From: Armatimonadota bacterium
GTDB lineage: Bacteria > Armatimonadota > Zipacnadia > JAUWAU01
Assembly (NCBI GenBank): GCA_030601885.1
Contig: JAUWAU010000043.1
Span: 1-47,423 of the forward strand
Reading direction: 5' to 3'
DNA: 47,423 nt
The notes under the pieces: generated by a model
The model's database searches: none
What the model was told of the DNA's origin: nothing
The model's input: the letters and a program-made list of their open reading frames with translations, nothing else
Position numbers and translations under genes: made by a program
Shown: piece after piece, positions 1-7,838 of the stretch
How positions within the stretch are numbered: the first letter of the stretch is position 1
Layout of the letters: each line of letters starts with the position of its first letter

Positions 1-1
1 G

Positions 2-238
2 AGCCGGGGAGGCATCCCGGCCAGCGAGTTTGACATCGATTTCGAGCGGCGGGTGCATGAGCACTACCAGCAACTGATGCGGGATCGGCAGCGCGGCCAC
101 ATAAACTCGCGCGCCAAACCGCCGCCAAAGCAGCGGCGTCAGCTTGCTCCGGCGGCCTCTCGGCCGAGCGCCCCGGGCCGCCTGGGCAAGCTGCCCAGGC
201 GACAATGGACGACGTGCGCTTGCTCATCGTCGCACTAA
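2..238 (+). CDS. C-terminal fragment of an unidentified protein (5' end outside window)
   Basis: An open frame runs in from the left edge and stops at 236-238. The first ~28 visible residues (GIPASEFDIDFERR... region) look like an ordinary acidic/aromatic protein tail, and the rest is rich in Pro, Arg and Ser. It converges with the radical SAM gene, whose stop is at 224, so the two 3' ends overlap by 15 bp. A perfect hairpin at 179-201 lies inside its last codons. No family can be named from this fragment. Continuation of the frame to the left edge is seen; that it is a real gene end is inferred. Confidence 0.45.
   Translation, partial: SRGGIPASEFDIDFERRVHEHYQQLMRDRQRGHINSRAKPPPKQRRQLAPAASRPSAPGRLGKLPRRQWTTCACSSSH
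179..201. terminator. Hairpin at convergent gene ends (possible terminator, repeat-like)
   Basis: A 10-bp perfect stem (CGCCTGGGCA with its complement) closes on a 3-nt loop, 23 bp beyond the stop of the minus-strand radical SAM gene. There is no T-tract on either side. The core GGCAAGCTGCC recurs inverted at 38447-38461, so it may belong to a dispersed palindrome family. Confidence 0.4.
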
Positions 239-1177
239 ACGCCGCCCGTCGCACAGCGTAGTGTTCAGCTCGGCGAAGCCCTCCCGGCAACTGGAGAACC
301 CCATGCCCTGCGCCACGGCAAGCGCCCGCACGCGCTCCATGCATTGCCGACGGATTGGCTCCCGCAGGTAGTAGTAGCCGGAGACTCTACGGCTGCGATC
401 GTAGGACGCAGCCACCGCCGCGGCGAGCTCAGAGAAGCGCTCCCGGAAGCGCTTTTCGCTGCTCGGCTGCAGCTTCAATGTCGAGGCGATGATGTGCTTG
501 ACGCCGACGGCGGCCAGCTTGTCGATGAGCCGAGCGAGGTCCTTCTCGGCGTCGTTCAAACCCGGTATGATAGGATCAATTCGGCAGAGCGTGGCGAACC
601 CGGCCCCCGTCGCCCGGGCCAATGCGGCCAGTCGGCGCTGCGGCGACGGGCAATAGGGCTCTATCTTTCGCGCGAGCTTGTCGCAGTCCGTGGTAATCGT
701 GCTGCCGATGACGCTGCGGGCGGGATCGAGAATGTCCAGATCGCGAACGAACATGTCCGACTTCGTCAGCAGCAGAATGCGAAAGCTCCCTCGCATCACC
801 GTGGCGAGCGCATGGCGGGTGATGCGCAGGTCCGCCTCGTTAGCCTGGGGAGCGTTCGGGTATGGGTCGGAGGAGTTGCTGACGGCTACGAAGGCGTCGG
901 CAAGCGACGCAAGCTCTGCGTCGGCGCCGTCCTGGATCTGGCGAATGTCCCGCTCAAGCCGCCGGAGAATGTGCTGCTTCGGACGCACTCTATGCCGGCC
1001 CCAATACTTCCAATTGTACGAGCTCGTGTAACAATAGAAGCACTCGTAACCGCACCCGGAGTAGATGTCGAGCGAGAGCTTCGGCTCGCAGGTGCACCGG
1101 GGCGATGACCAGGGGTCGAAGCAGTTCAGCACTGCCAGCTTATTCGAGAGGCGCCGCTTGTCGCTCTTGTTCCACAC
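224..1177 (-). CDS. Radical SAM protein, SPL/COG1533-like
   Basis: The 317-residue protein carries the radical SAM cluster motif C-x3-C-x2-C at Cys42, Cys46 and Cys49 (CGYECFYC), which binds the [4Fe-4S] cluster that cleaves S-adenosylmethionine. The sequence before it (NCFDPWSSPRCTCEPKLSLD) and the later LLLTKSDMFVRDLDIL and GFATLCRIDPIIPGLND segments fit the spore-photoproduct-lyase-like (COG1533) group, whose members outside spore formers mostly have unknown substrates. The start is GTG with no good Shine-Dalgarno; an extended -10 motif lies at 1230-1238 on the same strand, giving a leader of about 45 nt. It is not the specific radical SAM partner of the AMMECR1 protein nearby, as far as can be judged. 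Confidence 0.85.
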   Translation of the reverse strand: MWNKSDKRRLSNKLAVLNCFDPWSSPRCTCEPKLSLDIYSGCGYECFYCYTSSYNWKYWGRHRVRPKQHILRRLERDIRQIQDGADAELASLADAFVAVSNSSDPYPNAPQANEADLRITRHALATVMRGSFRILLLTKSDMFVRDLDILDPARSVIGSTITTDCDKLARKIEPYCPSPQRRLAALARATGAGFATLCRIDPIIPGLNDAEKDLARLIDKLAAVGVKHIIASTLKLQPSSEKRFRERFSELAAAVAASYDRSRRVSGYYYLREPIRRQCMERVRALAVAQGMGFSSCREGFAELNTTLCDGRRLVRR

Positions 1178-1229
1178 GTTCTTGCGCCCGCCGCCGGGAA
1201 TGTGCCTCTACTTGTGGACGGTTGGGTAT

Positions 1230-1238
1230 AGTATAGCA
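1230..1238 (-). promoter_or_regulatory. Extended -10 promoter element for the radical SAM gene
   Basis: On the minus strand this reads TGCTATACT, a TGn extended -10 with five of six consensus bases. No convincing -35 lies 16-18 bp upstream. The predicted transcript would begin near 1222, about 45 nt before the GTG at 1177. The same TGn-TATAnT pattern precedes genes at 3115, 4829 and 45593. Confidence 0.4.
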
Positions 1239-1353
1239 CGTCGCCAGCTTCTCGTTGGGCACGGGGAGGGACCGCGGCGGATCCGGACGAACCTGGAACA
1301 CGAGGGAACGTCCCCGCCGGCGTGGCCTATCGTGGCATGGACAGGTGAACGCT

Positions 1354-2949
1354 ATGCGCAAGGTAGCACACGGTCTTCTCATAACATTGTTGCTTGGGTC
1401 CAGCGCTGTCGTCGCTGCGCCAAAGCGGCCGGCAGGAAGGATGAACGTCGCACTGCCTGCAGCGTCGGATTTCGCCTTTGAGTGCGACTTGATTTTCCGG
1501 CCCGACAGCGGCGGCGCGGCCGCGCGCATCGTGTACGCACAGGACGACGCCCGCAGCGGCTATGAGCTGCGGATCTCGCGGCACAAACTCACGCTGACGC
1601 TGCTCCAGGGCGGAAAAACGACCAGGCTCATCGAGGGCGTGAAGGTGCAGCCCGCGGGCACGGGCCGGATGGATGTGAGCGTGCGCCGCGAGCAGGGCCG
1701 CACTACGATCGAGGTGCGCGGAAAGCCGGCCGCGAGCGTCTTCGATGATACGCTCGCCTCCGGTGCCGTCGCGTGGGGAACGACCTCGTCAGCAGTGGAG
1801 ATGAAGAACGTGTCCGCTCGGGCGCTCATCGTGCCCGAATACGAGGCGCGGCCCGACGAGATCGTGGCGTACACCTCGGGTGCGGCCCTGATGCGATCCA
1901 CGTTCAGCGCCGCGGCCTCCCGACGAGTGCGGGCCACATTGCCCGCCGGCGTCAGTCGGGACAGCATCGAGATCATCGATGGCGGCCAATGCGTTCCGCA
2001 GTATCGGATCATGAACGATCCGCTCGTGCGCCTCGCGGCTGGTCGAGGCACTGTGCGCGAGCTCACGAAGGAGTTGACGGTCGAGTGGGAGTCGCTCCAG
2101 CCCGGGGAGCGGGAAGTCACCATCGAGTGCCTCATCAGCGGCATCGCCTGGCGGCCGGCCTACAGCCTCCGTCTGCTGGACGATACACGCGCAGAGTTGA
2201 CGTTCGAGGCTGTCATCGTCAACTCGGCGCTCGACCTCGGTCAAACGGCTGTCGCCGTCGTCTCCGGGGTGAAAGGGGGATCTGCTGGGTTATCACCACC
2301 TCGCCCGGCATTTGGGGGGAGTCTCGGTGCCGGCGGGCTGATGGCAGCGTTCATGCGGGGCAGCAAGCCCGACCTATATCACTCCTACGCCATCCCCGGC
2401 CGCCACGGTCTGCCCAAGGATACCACCACGGCCATCGAGCTCCTGCGGAAGATCGTCCCGTGCACACACTCCTATAAATGGGACTCTCGGCTCTCCCAAA
2501 GTGTGGCGGTCGTGTACCATGTGATGAATGACACCGAGCTGCCATGGGCACACGGCAGTGCGCGCGTCTACAGGGCGGGCAAGCCCATCGGAGAAGACGA
2601 TATCGAGTGGGTGCGCGTTGGCGACGAGGTGGAGCTCGAGATCTCGGGGGCGAGTGAGATACGCGTCGAGCAGAACGCTGAGGTGGAGAAGGACACAACC
2701 CGTGGCTACAAGCAAGAGTACCAGCACACGATCCGATACGAGATCGACTCCCCGGTGGCGGGGCGGCTGGAGCTGATCGCCCGGAGGCCGCTGGACGCGG
2801 AGGATGAGACATTCAGCCTCGAGCCCACGGAAGTGGAGTCGGATCTGTATCGCTGGTACATCGACCTGGAGCCGGGGGAACGGCGCGTCATCGTCCACGA
2901 ATACCGCGACGACACCAGCTCGGCAGGATACCTGCCAAGCCGTGGCTGA
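1354..2949 (+). CDS. Secreted DUF4139-like domain protein
   Basis: A 531-residue protein when started at the ATG at 1354, which follows AGGTGA at 5-nt spacing and begins a clear signal peptide (MRKVAHGLLITLLLGSSAVV, then AA before KRPAG). Residues ~20-160 look like a beta-sandwich. From ~230 the segments VTIECLISGIAWRPAYSLRL, AELTFEAVIVNSALDLG and VVSGVKG match the pattern of DUF4139 (mucoidy inhibitor A-like), and the C-terminal stretch ending LEPGERRVIVHEYR is typical of such repeats. Function of the domain is unknown; an extracytoplasmic role is inferred from the signal peptide. The frame stays open 33 codons further upstream, but that extension is Arg-rich and lacks a ribosome site. Confidence 0.8.
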   Translation: MRKVAHGLLITLLLGSSAVVAAPKRPAGRMNVALPAASDFAFECDLIFRPDSGGAAARIVYAQDDARSGYELRISRHKLTLTLLQGGKTTRLIEGVKVQPAGTGRMDVSVRREQGRTTIEVRGKPAASVFDDTLASGAVAWGTTSSAVEMKNVSARALIVPEYEARPDEIVAYTSGAALMRSTFSAAASRRVRATLPAGVSRDSIEIIDGGQCVPQYRIMNDPLVRLAAGRGTVRELTKELTVEWESLQPGEREVTIECLISGIAWRPAYSLRLLDDTRAELTFEAVIVNSALDLGQTAVAVVSGVKGGSAGLSPPRPAFGGSLGAGGLMAAFMRGSKPDLYHSYAIPGRHGLPKDTTTAIELLRKIVPCTHSYKWDSRLSQSVAVVYHVMNDTELPWAHGSARVYRAGKPIGEDDIEWVRVGDEVELEISGASEIRVEQNAEVEKDTTRGYKQEYQHTIRYEIDSPVAGRLELIARRPLDAEDETFSLEPTEVESDLYRWYIDLEPGERRVIVHEYRDDTSSAGYLPSRG

Positions 2950-3114
2950 AGCCGACCTGGGTGCTATGCGTGGCGAACTCCGCGTACCGCGAGGGCGGAT
3001 ACAGCACACCGCGTAGAGCGCGACGAGTGCTGCGGCCGCTGCCGATGCGCGCCCAGTCAAAGCAGCGCCGGACCTCGCTGCCGCATCACACGGGTCGCAT
3101 ATGGCGACGGTATG

Positions 3115-3123
3115 TGCTATACT
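3115..3123 (+). promoter_or_regulatory. Extended -10 promoter element for the methyltransferase/AMMECR1 pair
   Basis: Reads TGCTATACT, 17 nt before the ATG at 3141, implying a very short leader of about 10 nt. The -35 position (about 3094-3100) has little similarity to TTGACA. The motif is identical to that of the radical SAM gene at 1230-1238. Confidence 0.4.
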
Positions 3124-3140
3124 GGCTCGCCTCCAGGCCG

Positions 3141-4148
3141 ATGGCAGCCAAGCGGCAGCAGACGAACAAACTGAACGATCTCTCCAACCGCGAATGGCTC
3201 CGGCGCACGAAGAGCTTCTGGATCAGCGACGCGGGCGGTGAGGCGAGTCCGGAGGGCGACGCAGAGGGGTTGGCAAAGCTCCTGGCGCGCTTCAGCGAGT
3301 GGCTGCGTCAAGAAAAGGGGGACGAGGCGGCAGAGGCCCTGCTCGGGCAAGTGATCGGCAGCTTCACGTACAGTCAGCCGCCGCCTCGGGACGACCTCAA
3401 GAGCCAGCACCCAGCGACCTTTCCGGAGGGCGACGTCCAGAAGCTCGTCGAGCTGTTCACCAAGCGGGGCGAGGCGGTGCTGGATCCCTTCGTGGGCACC
3501 GGATCCGCGCTCATCGCCTGCGCGCGCTGCGGCCGGGACGCGACGGGGATCGAGCTGACGGAAAAGTGGGTCGAGATCGCCCGGAAGCGGCTGGCGCGAG
3601 AGCACGCTCAGGGGTCGCTTTTTGATGACGGTGACTCAGCGGCCCGGATCGAGATCGTGCCCGGCGACGCGCGCGAGAAGCTCGCGGCGCTGCCAGATGA
3701 CTCTTTCGACTTCATCGTCACAAGCCCACCATACTGGCGTATCCTGCGCAAAGGCGGCCTGAAGGTTGCCGCCGAGCGCGTTGCGAAGCGCCTCCCAACC
3801 ACATATAGCGAGTCCGACGCCGACCTCGGCAATATCGGCGACTATGAGGCGTTCCTGGCCGAACTCGAGGTGGTGTGGACGCAGTGCTGCCGTGTGCTCA
3901 AGCCTGACCGGTACATGGCCGTGGTGGTGTGCGACTTTCGGCACGGACGCGATTTCTGTCTCTATCATGCCGACATCGCCGAGCACGTTCGCCGCGCAGG
4001 CCTGCGCCTGCAGGGCGTGACGATCCTCGCACAGGACAATAAGAACCTCTACCCGTACGGGATCCCGAACGCATTCGTATCGAACATCCATCACCAGTAC
4101 ATACTGATATTCCGCAAGGACGGCCCGAAGGAGGCTGCGCGATGCTAA
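3141..4148 (+). CDS. Orphan DNA methyltransferase (N4-cytosine or N6-adenine type)
   Basis: A 335-residue enzyme transferring a methyl group from SAM to a DNA base amino group. Motif I (SAM binding) is DPFVGTGS at 115-122 and the catalytic motif IV is TSPPYW at 194-199. A Ser/Thr-Pro-Pro-Tyr motif is commoner in N4-cytosine enzymes, but the class is not certain. The motif order (I before IV) is that of alpha or gamma enzymes. The ATG at 3141 was chosen because the upstream extension is Arg-rich and contains the promoter motif. No restriction endonuclease or specificity subunit is adjacent, so it appears to be solitary. Its last 7 bases overlap the AMMECR1 start, so the two are probably translationally coupled. 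Confidence 0.9.
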   Translation: MAAKRQQTNKLNDLSNREWLRRTKSFWISDAGGEASPEGDAEGLAKLLARFSEWLRQEKGDEAAEALLGQVIGSFTYSQPPPRDDLKSQHPATFPEGDVQKLVELFTKRGEAVLDPFVGTGSALIACARCGRDATGIELTEKWVEIARKRLAREHAQGSLFDDGDSAARIEIVPGDAREKLAALPDDSFDFIVTSPPYWRILRKGGLKVAAERVAKRLPTTYSESDADLGNIGDYEAFLAELEVVWTQCCRVLKPDRYMAVVVCDFRHGRDFCLYHADIAEHVRRAGLRLQGVTILAQDNKNLYPYGIPNAFVSNIHHQYILIFRKDGPKEAARC

Positions 4149-4690
4149 CACGGGAACAGCAGGCCGCGCTGCTGCGTCTGGCTCGTGAGTCCCTGCGCGC
4201 GTGCGTATGCCACGAGCCGATGCCCCAGACCGACGTCACCGACCCGGCACTGCGAGAGAAGCGGGGCGCCTTCGTGACGCTGACCAAACACGACGCGCTC
4301 CGCGGCTGTGTTGGCTTGGTGGAGGCCATCAGGCCACTGTACCAGGCCGTGATCGACATGGCACGCTCGGCCGCGCTCGAGGATCCGCGCTTTCCACCCG
4401 TGCAGCCGTCCGAGCTGGACGAGCTCCACATCGAGATCTCCGTACTTGGCCCTCTGGAGGCGATCTCTGACGTTGAGGAAGTCCAGGTTGGGAAACATGG
4501 CCTCGTGATCCGCAAGGGCTTCCATTCCGGCCTGCTGCTGCCCCAAGTAGCATCCGAGCGCAATTGGCGCCGCATTCAGTTCCTCGAGCAAACGTGCGTC
4601 AAGGCCGGCCTGGGCCGTGACGATTGGAAGGACGGAGCGGAGATATCGGTGTTCACCGCCGATGTTTTCGGCGAGGACGACGCCCCGTAG
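4142..4690 (+). CDS. amrA: AMMECR1-domain protein (AmmeMemoRadiSam system protein A)
   Basis: All 182 residues match the AMMECR1 fold: RGAFVTL (41-47), the invariant LRGCVG (53-58), then AALEDPRFPPV and LHIEISVLGPLEAI. The family is found from archaea to humans and in bacteria is often encoded with a MEMO1-like dioxygenase homologue and a radical SAM protein; the biochemical role is unresolved. Here neither MEMO1 nor the dedicated radical SAM partner is adjacent; the radical SAM gene at 224-1177 belongs to another group. The ATG overlaps the methyltransferase stop as ATGCTAA. Confidence 0.9.
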   Translation: MLTREQQAALLRLARESLRACVCHEPMPQTDVTDPALREKRGAFVTLTKHDALRGCVGLVEAIRPLYQAVIDMARSAALEDPRFPPVQPSELDELHIEISVLGPLEAISDVEEVQVGKHGLVIRKGFHSGLLLPQVASERNWRRIQFLEQTCVKAGLGRDDWKDGAEISVFTADVFGEDDAP

Positions 4691-4807
4691 GCGCAACGCC
4701 CGCAACGCCGTGTGCCGTGTGGATGCCGCTGTTGCGCCATGGGACTGCCGGCCTTCGCACTCGGCGTACGGCTGTGGTGTTGGTCGTGCATCTGTTCGAC
4801 CAACGCA

Positions 4808-4837
4808 TTGTCGCAAGGTCCCCGCATCTGGTATAAT
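4808..4837 (+). promoter_or_regulatory. Sigma-70-type promoter of the ftsE-ftsX cluster
   Basis: TTGTCG at 4808-4813 and TATAAT at 4832-4837 are separated by 18 bp, and TGG directly before the -10 makes it an extended -10 element. The transcript would start near 4844, leaving a leader of about 88 nt before the ftsE ATG at 4932. The rest of the 241-bp gap (4691-4931) shows no gene. Confidence 0.65.
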
Positions 4838-4931
4838 CTGTCTAGAGACTCCAGGAGCTGCTGCCGGGAGCGACGAGGCCGACCTCGATGCACCTGTGCG
4901 ATCCTACAGCTCCCTTCGAAGTCTTGGCCGC

Positions 4932-5618
4932 ATGATTAAGTACGAGAACGTTTCGCTCCAATACCCAAACGGCACCCGTGCCATCAATAATCTCGACCTT
5001 CATATTGGGAAGGGCGAGTTTGTCTTTATTGTGGGCGCCACCGGAACGGGCAAGTCAAGCCTGCTCAAGATGCTGTACCGGGATGTCCTGCCCACGTCCG
5101 GGAAGGTGGTGGTCGCCGGGCGAGACGTGGCCCGCTTGCCGGACCGCCAAGTGCCCCTCCTGCGCCGGACGATGGGCGTGATCTTTCAAGATTATCGCCT
5201 ACTCCCCGAGAAGACGGTGGCGGAGAACGTGGCGTTCACGCTGGAAGTGCTGGGCACGAGCCGCCGGACGAAGGTGCGCAAGGTGCGCATCGCTCTCGAG
5301 CTCGTAGACCTCTGGCACAAGGCCCATTGCATGCCGGAGGAGCTTTCCGGCGGCGAGCAGCAACGCATATGCATCGCCCGGGCTCTGGTGAACAGCCCGC
5401 CGCTGCTTCTGGCGGACGAGCCGACGGGTAACCTGGACCCAAGCACCTCCCTGGACATCGTAAAGCTGTTGGAGGCCATCAACCGACGGGGCACGACCGT
5501 CGTCATGGCGACGCACAACCAGCGGATAGTGGACTCCATGCAGAAGCGCGTCGTCGCACTGGCGAATGGCACCGTCGTGCGGGACGTAGCACGGGGCGTG
5601 TACGACGATGGCTCTTGA
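4932..5618 (+). CDS. ftsE: Cell-division ABC ATPase FtsE
   Basis: A 228-residue ATPase that works with FtsX at the division site to drive peptidoglycan hydrolysis through an extracytoplasmic activator. It shows Walker A GATGTGKS (35-42), Q-loop FQDYRLLPEKTV, signature LSGGEQQR (138-145), Walker B LLLADE (158-163) followed by PTGNLD, and the switch His in MATHN. The ATG at 4932 gives the usual family length; a longer frame upstream has no similarity and contains the promoter. FtsE and ftsX overlap by 11 bp. Confidence 0.97.
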   Translation: MIKYENVSLQYPNGTRAINNLDLHIGKGEFVFIVGATGTGKSSLLKMLYRDVLPTSGKVVVAGRDVARLPDRQVPLLRRTMGVIFQDYRLLPEKTVAENVAFTLEVLGTSRRTKVRKVRIALELVDLWHKAHCMPEELSGGEQQRICIARALVNSPPLLLADEPTGNLDPSTSLDIVKLLEAINRRGTTVVMATHNQRIVDSMQKRVVALANGTVVRDVARGVYDDGS

Positions 5619-6480
5619 AACGCTCGGCTTTCTCAGCCAAGAGACGTGGACAGGCGCCAAGCGTCATCCGCTGATGAGCATTGCCTCCACCGTCAACGTG
5701 GGCGTGTCACTCGCCATCCTGGCCGTGGGCGCGCTGGCAATCCTGAACGTGAACCGCGTCGCCGACCACCTGCTGGAGAAGGGGCAGATAGGCGTTTTCC
5801 TGAAGGATGATGCGGTCGCGCGCGCCGTGGAGTCACGCCTATTAGCGGACGAACGGGTCGAGACGAGCGAGTTCGTCCCCAAGAGCGAAGGGCTCAGGCG
5901 GATGGGCGAGATGTACGGACTGCCCCTGGAGGGACTGCTTACTCGCAATCCCATCCCGGACAAAATGGTGGTGACGCTGCGCCGTCCGGAGCAGATTGCT
6001 GACGTGACCAGGGCGATCCAGGGCATCCCGGGGGTGGAAAAGGCGATCTATGGAGGCGTCGCCCAGGATAGGGTGGTAGCCGCCAACAAAGCGCTGAAAT
6101 GGGCCACGATCGTCGTGGGTGTGCTGTTGGTCGCCGGCACGTTTCTCATCATCCAGAGCACGGTGCGACTCACCGTGCACGCCCGGCGTCACGAGATACG
6201 CATCATGCAGCTCGTGGGGGCAACGAATTGGTTCGTCAGGGTGCCCTTCGTGTTGGAGGGAGTTCTGTACGGCGTGTCCGGCGCCGCACTGGCAGCTCTG
6301 GCCGTGCAGATCGCCTACTTCTGGGTACAGGATTACGTACAGCGGCACCTCTCTTTCATGCCCATGGTACATGGCAGTGGGCTGTTCGTTGTAATGACGC
6401 TGGCGCTCATCGCCGCGGGGTGCGCCTTCGGCGCGGCGAGCAGTCTCATATCCATCCAACGGTACTTGCGCGAGGCCTAG
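5608..6480 (+). CDS. ftsX: Cell-division ABC permease FtsX
   Basis: A 290-residue membrane protein with the FtsX plan: cytoplasmic N-terminus, TM1 at ~27-48, an extracytoplasmic domain of ~115 residues (50-165) that should contact the coiled-coil activator, then TM2 (~166-184), TM3 (~211-237) and TM4 (~257-280). The cytoplasmic stretch HARRHEIRIMQLVGATNWFV (191-210) is the coupling region that meets FtsE and is the best-conserved part of the family. The start overlaps the end of ftsE, and the M23 gene follows after a 1-bp gap, so this is one operon. Confidence 0.95.
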   Translation: MALETLGFLSQETWTGAKRHPLMSIASTVNVGVSLAILAVGALAILNVNRVADHLLEKGQIGVFLKDDAVARAVESRLLADERVETSEFVPKSEGLRRMGEMYGLPLEGLLTRNPIPDKMVVTLRRPEQIADVTRAIQGIPGVEKAIYGGVAQDRVVAANKALKWATIVVGVLLVAGTFLIIQSTVRLTVHARRHEIRIMQLVGATNWFVRVPFVLEGVLYGVSGAALAALAVQIAYFWVQDYVQRHLSFMPMVHGSGLFVVMTLALIAAGCAFGAASSLISIQRYLREA

Positions 6481-6481
6481 C

Positions 6482-7666
6482 ATGAAGGCGGTACGCTCCA
6501 CAAGGACATCGATGGGCCGAGCCGCGCTCGCGGCGGCGCTGCTCCTCGGCCTATCGCTGGTAGGTGGAAGTGGTACGCCTGTCGGCGGGCAGAGCGCCTC
6601 GCAGCTCCGAAAACGGCAAGCCCAGACCAGCTACGAGAAGAGACGGGTCCAGGCGCGGCTCCGGCTCACCAAGCAGGCACAGCAACAGCTCCTGAACCAA
6701 CTGAGGACCGCCCAGCAAGATCTGAGGGCGGCGCAGCAGCGCTTGGACAGTGCCGAACAGCAGCTTGCCGCCACGCGTGCCAGGCTGCGCGTGGTCAAAG
6801 AGCAGCATGCCGCGACCAAGGAAGAGTACGAGCGGGAAGGTTCGGCCTTCGGCGAGCGGCTGCGGGCGCTGTACGAGCGCGGCACCAACAGCTATCTCGC
6901 CGTGGTACTTGAATCCGAGAGCTTCTCCGATTTCAGCGCGCGCACGTACCTGACTCAACTCGTCCTGGAGAGCGATGTGGAGACGGTACGCCGGCTTCAG
7001 GCCCGCAAGAACAGACTCGAGACCCAGCGGCGGGCGCTGGAGCAGCAGGAGCAGGCCGAGGCGCGCTATCGGACTCAGGTGCAGGCCGAGACCGCGGCTG
7101 TGCAGCGCCACGCTCAGCGAGTGACCGCAACGAAGGCCACCGTTGACGCGCAGCGAAAACGGCTCGAAGGGCAACTGACCCGAATCGAGCAGGAATCGCG
7201 CGACATCACGCGGATGATCCGGCAGTTGCAGCGCCGCGGCATTCGCTACACGGGCCCGAGTCGCTGGACGAGCAAGTACTATATGCCGGTCCGCGGCCGT
7301 ATCAGCAGCCGATTCGGGAAGCGCTGGCACCCGATCTCGCACAAGTGGTGCACGCATACCGGCATTGACATCGCCGCGCCCACTGGCACGCCGATCCATG
7401 CCGCTGCCGACGGGCTCGTCGTCTACATCGGCGCCCAGCGCGGCTACGGCAACATCATTATGATTGACCACGGTGGGAATCCGCGCGTGCACACCGTGTA
7501 CGCGCACTGTCGGCGCGGGAGGCCCTTCGCGGTGGGACGAAACAGCAGGGTCCGACGCGGACAGATTATCGCATACGTGGGCAACACCGGATACAGCACC
7601 GGCTCCCACGTGCACTTTGAAGTACGCCGCGGGGGCGTTCCGGTCGATCCGCTAAGACTCAGATAA
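6482..7666 (+). CDS. EnvC/PcsB-like murein hydrolase activator with M23 (LytM) domain
   Basis: A 394-residue exported protein: signal segment (~12-38), a long Gln/Arg/Ala-rich coiled coil (~40-260), and a C-terminal M23 peptidase domain (~265-394). In E. coli EnvC the LytM domain has lost zinc ligands and only activates amidases; here all ligands are present, His292 and Asp296 (HTGID), His342 (YAHC) and His376/His378 (HVHFE), so it could itself be a peptidoglycan endopeptidase, as in the Gram-positive CwlO/PcsB arrangement. Its position one base after ftsX strongly suggests that FtsEX controls it. Confidence 0.92.
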   Translation: MKAVRSTRTSMGRAALAAALLLGLSLVGGSGTPVGGQSASQLRKRQAQTSYEKRRVQARLRLTKQAQQQLLNQLRTAQQDLRAAQQRLDSAEQQLAATRARLRVVKEQHAATKEEYEREGSAFGERLRALYERGTNSYLAVVLESESFSDFSARTYLTQLVLESDVETVRRLQARKNRLETQRRALEQQEQAEARYRTQVQAETAAVQRHAQRVTATKATVDAQRKRLEGQLTRIEQESRDITRMIRQLQRRGIRYTGPSRWTSKYYMPVRGRISSRFGKRWHPISHKWCTHTGIDIAAPTGTPIHAAADGLVVYIGAQRGYGNIIMIDHGGNPRVHTVYAHCRRGRPFAVGRNSRVRRGQIIAYVGNTGYSTGSHVHFEVRRGGVPVDPLRLR

Positions 7667-7838
7667 CTGTCCCATTGGTCGCGGTGGGTGCCTACCGAGC
7701 AAAGCGGGGGCCCGGACGATGACGTTTCAGCCTCCCCGCGCAGCGGGAACAGCGCCGCCATCCCAGGTGTCTTACTCCTTAGACAGCGGTTAGCGGGCCC
7801 ACGAGCACCCGTGGGTCCAGGATGCACTGAAAGAGGAT

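Noticed and set aside
3141..4148. Restriction-modification system
   Set aside because: No endonuclease or specificity gene lies on either side of the methyltransferase.
224..4690. Complete AmmeMemoRadiSam system
   Set aside because: The radical SAM protein here is of the SPL/COG1533 type and no MEMO1-like gene is present, so only the A component is supported.
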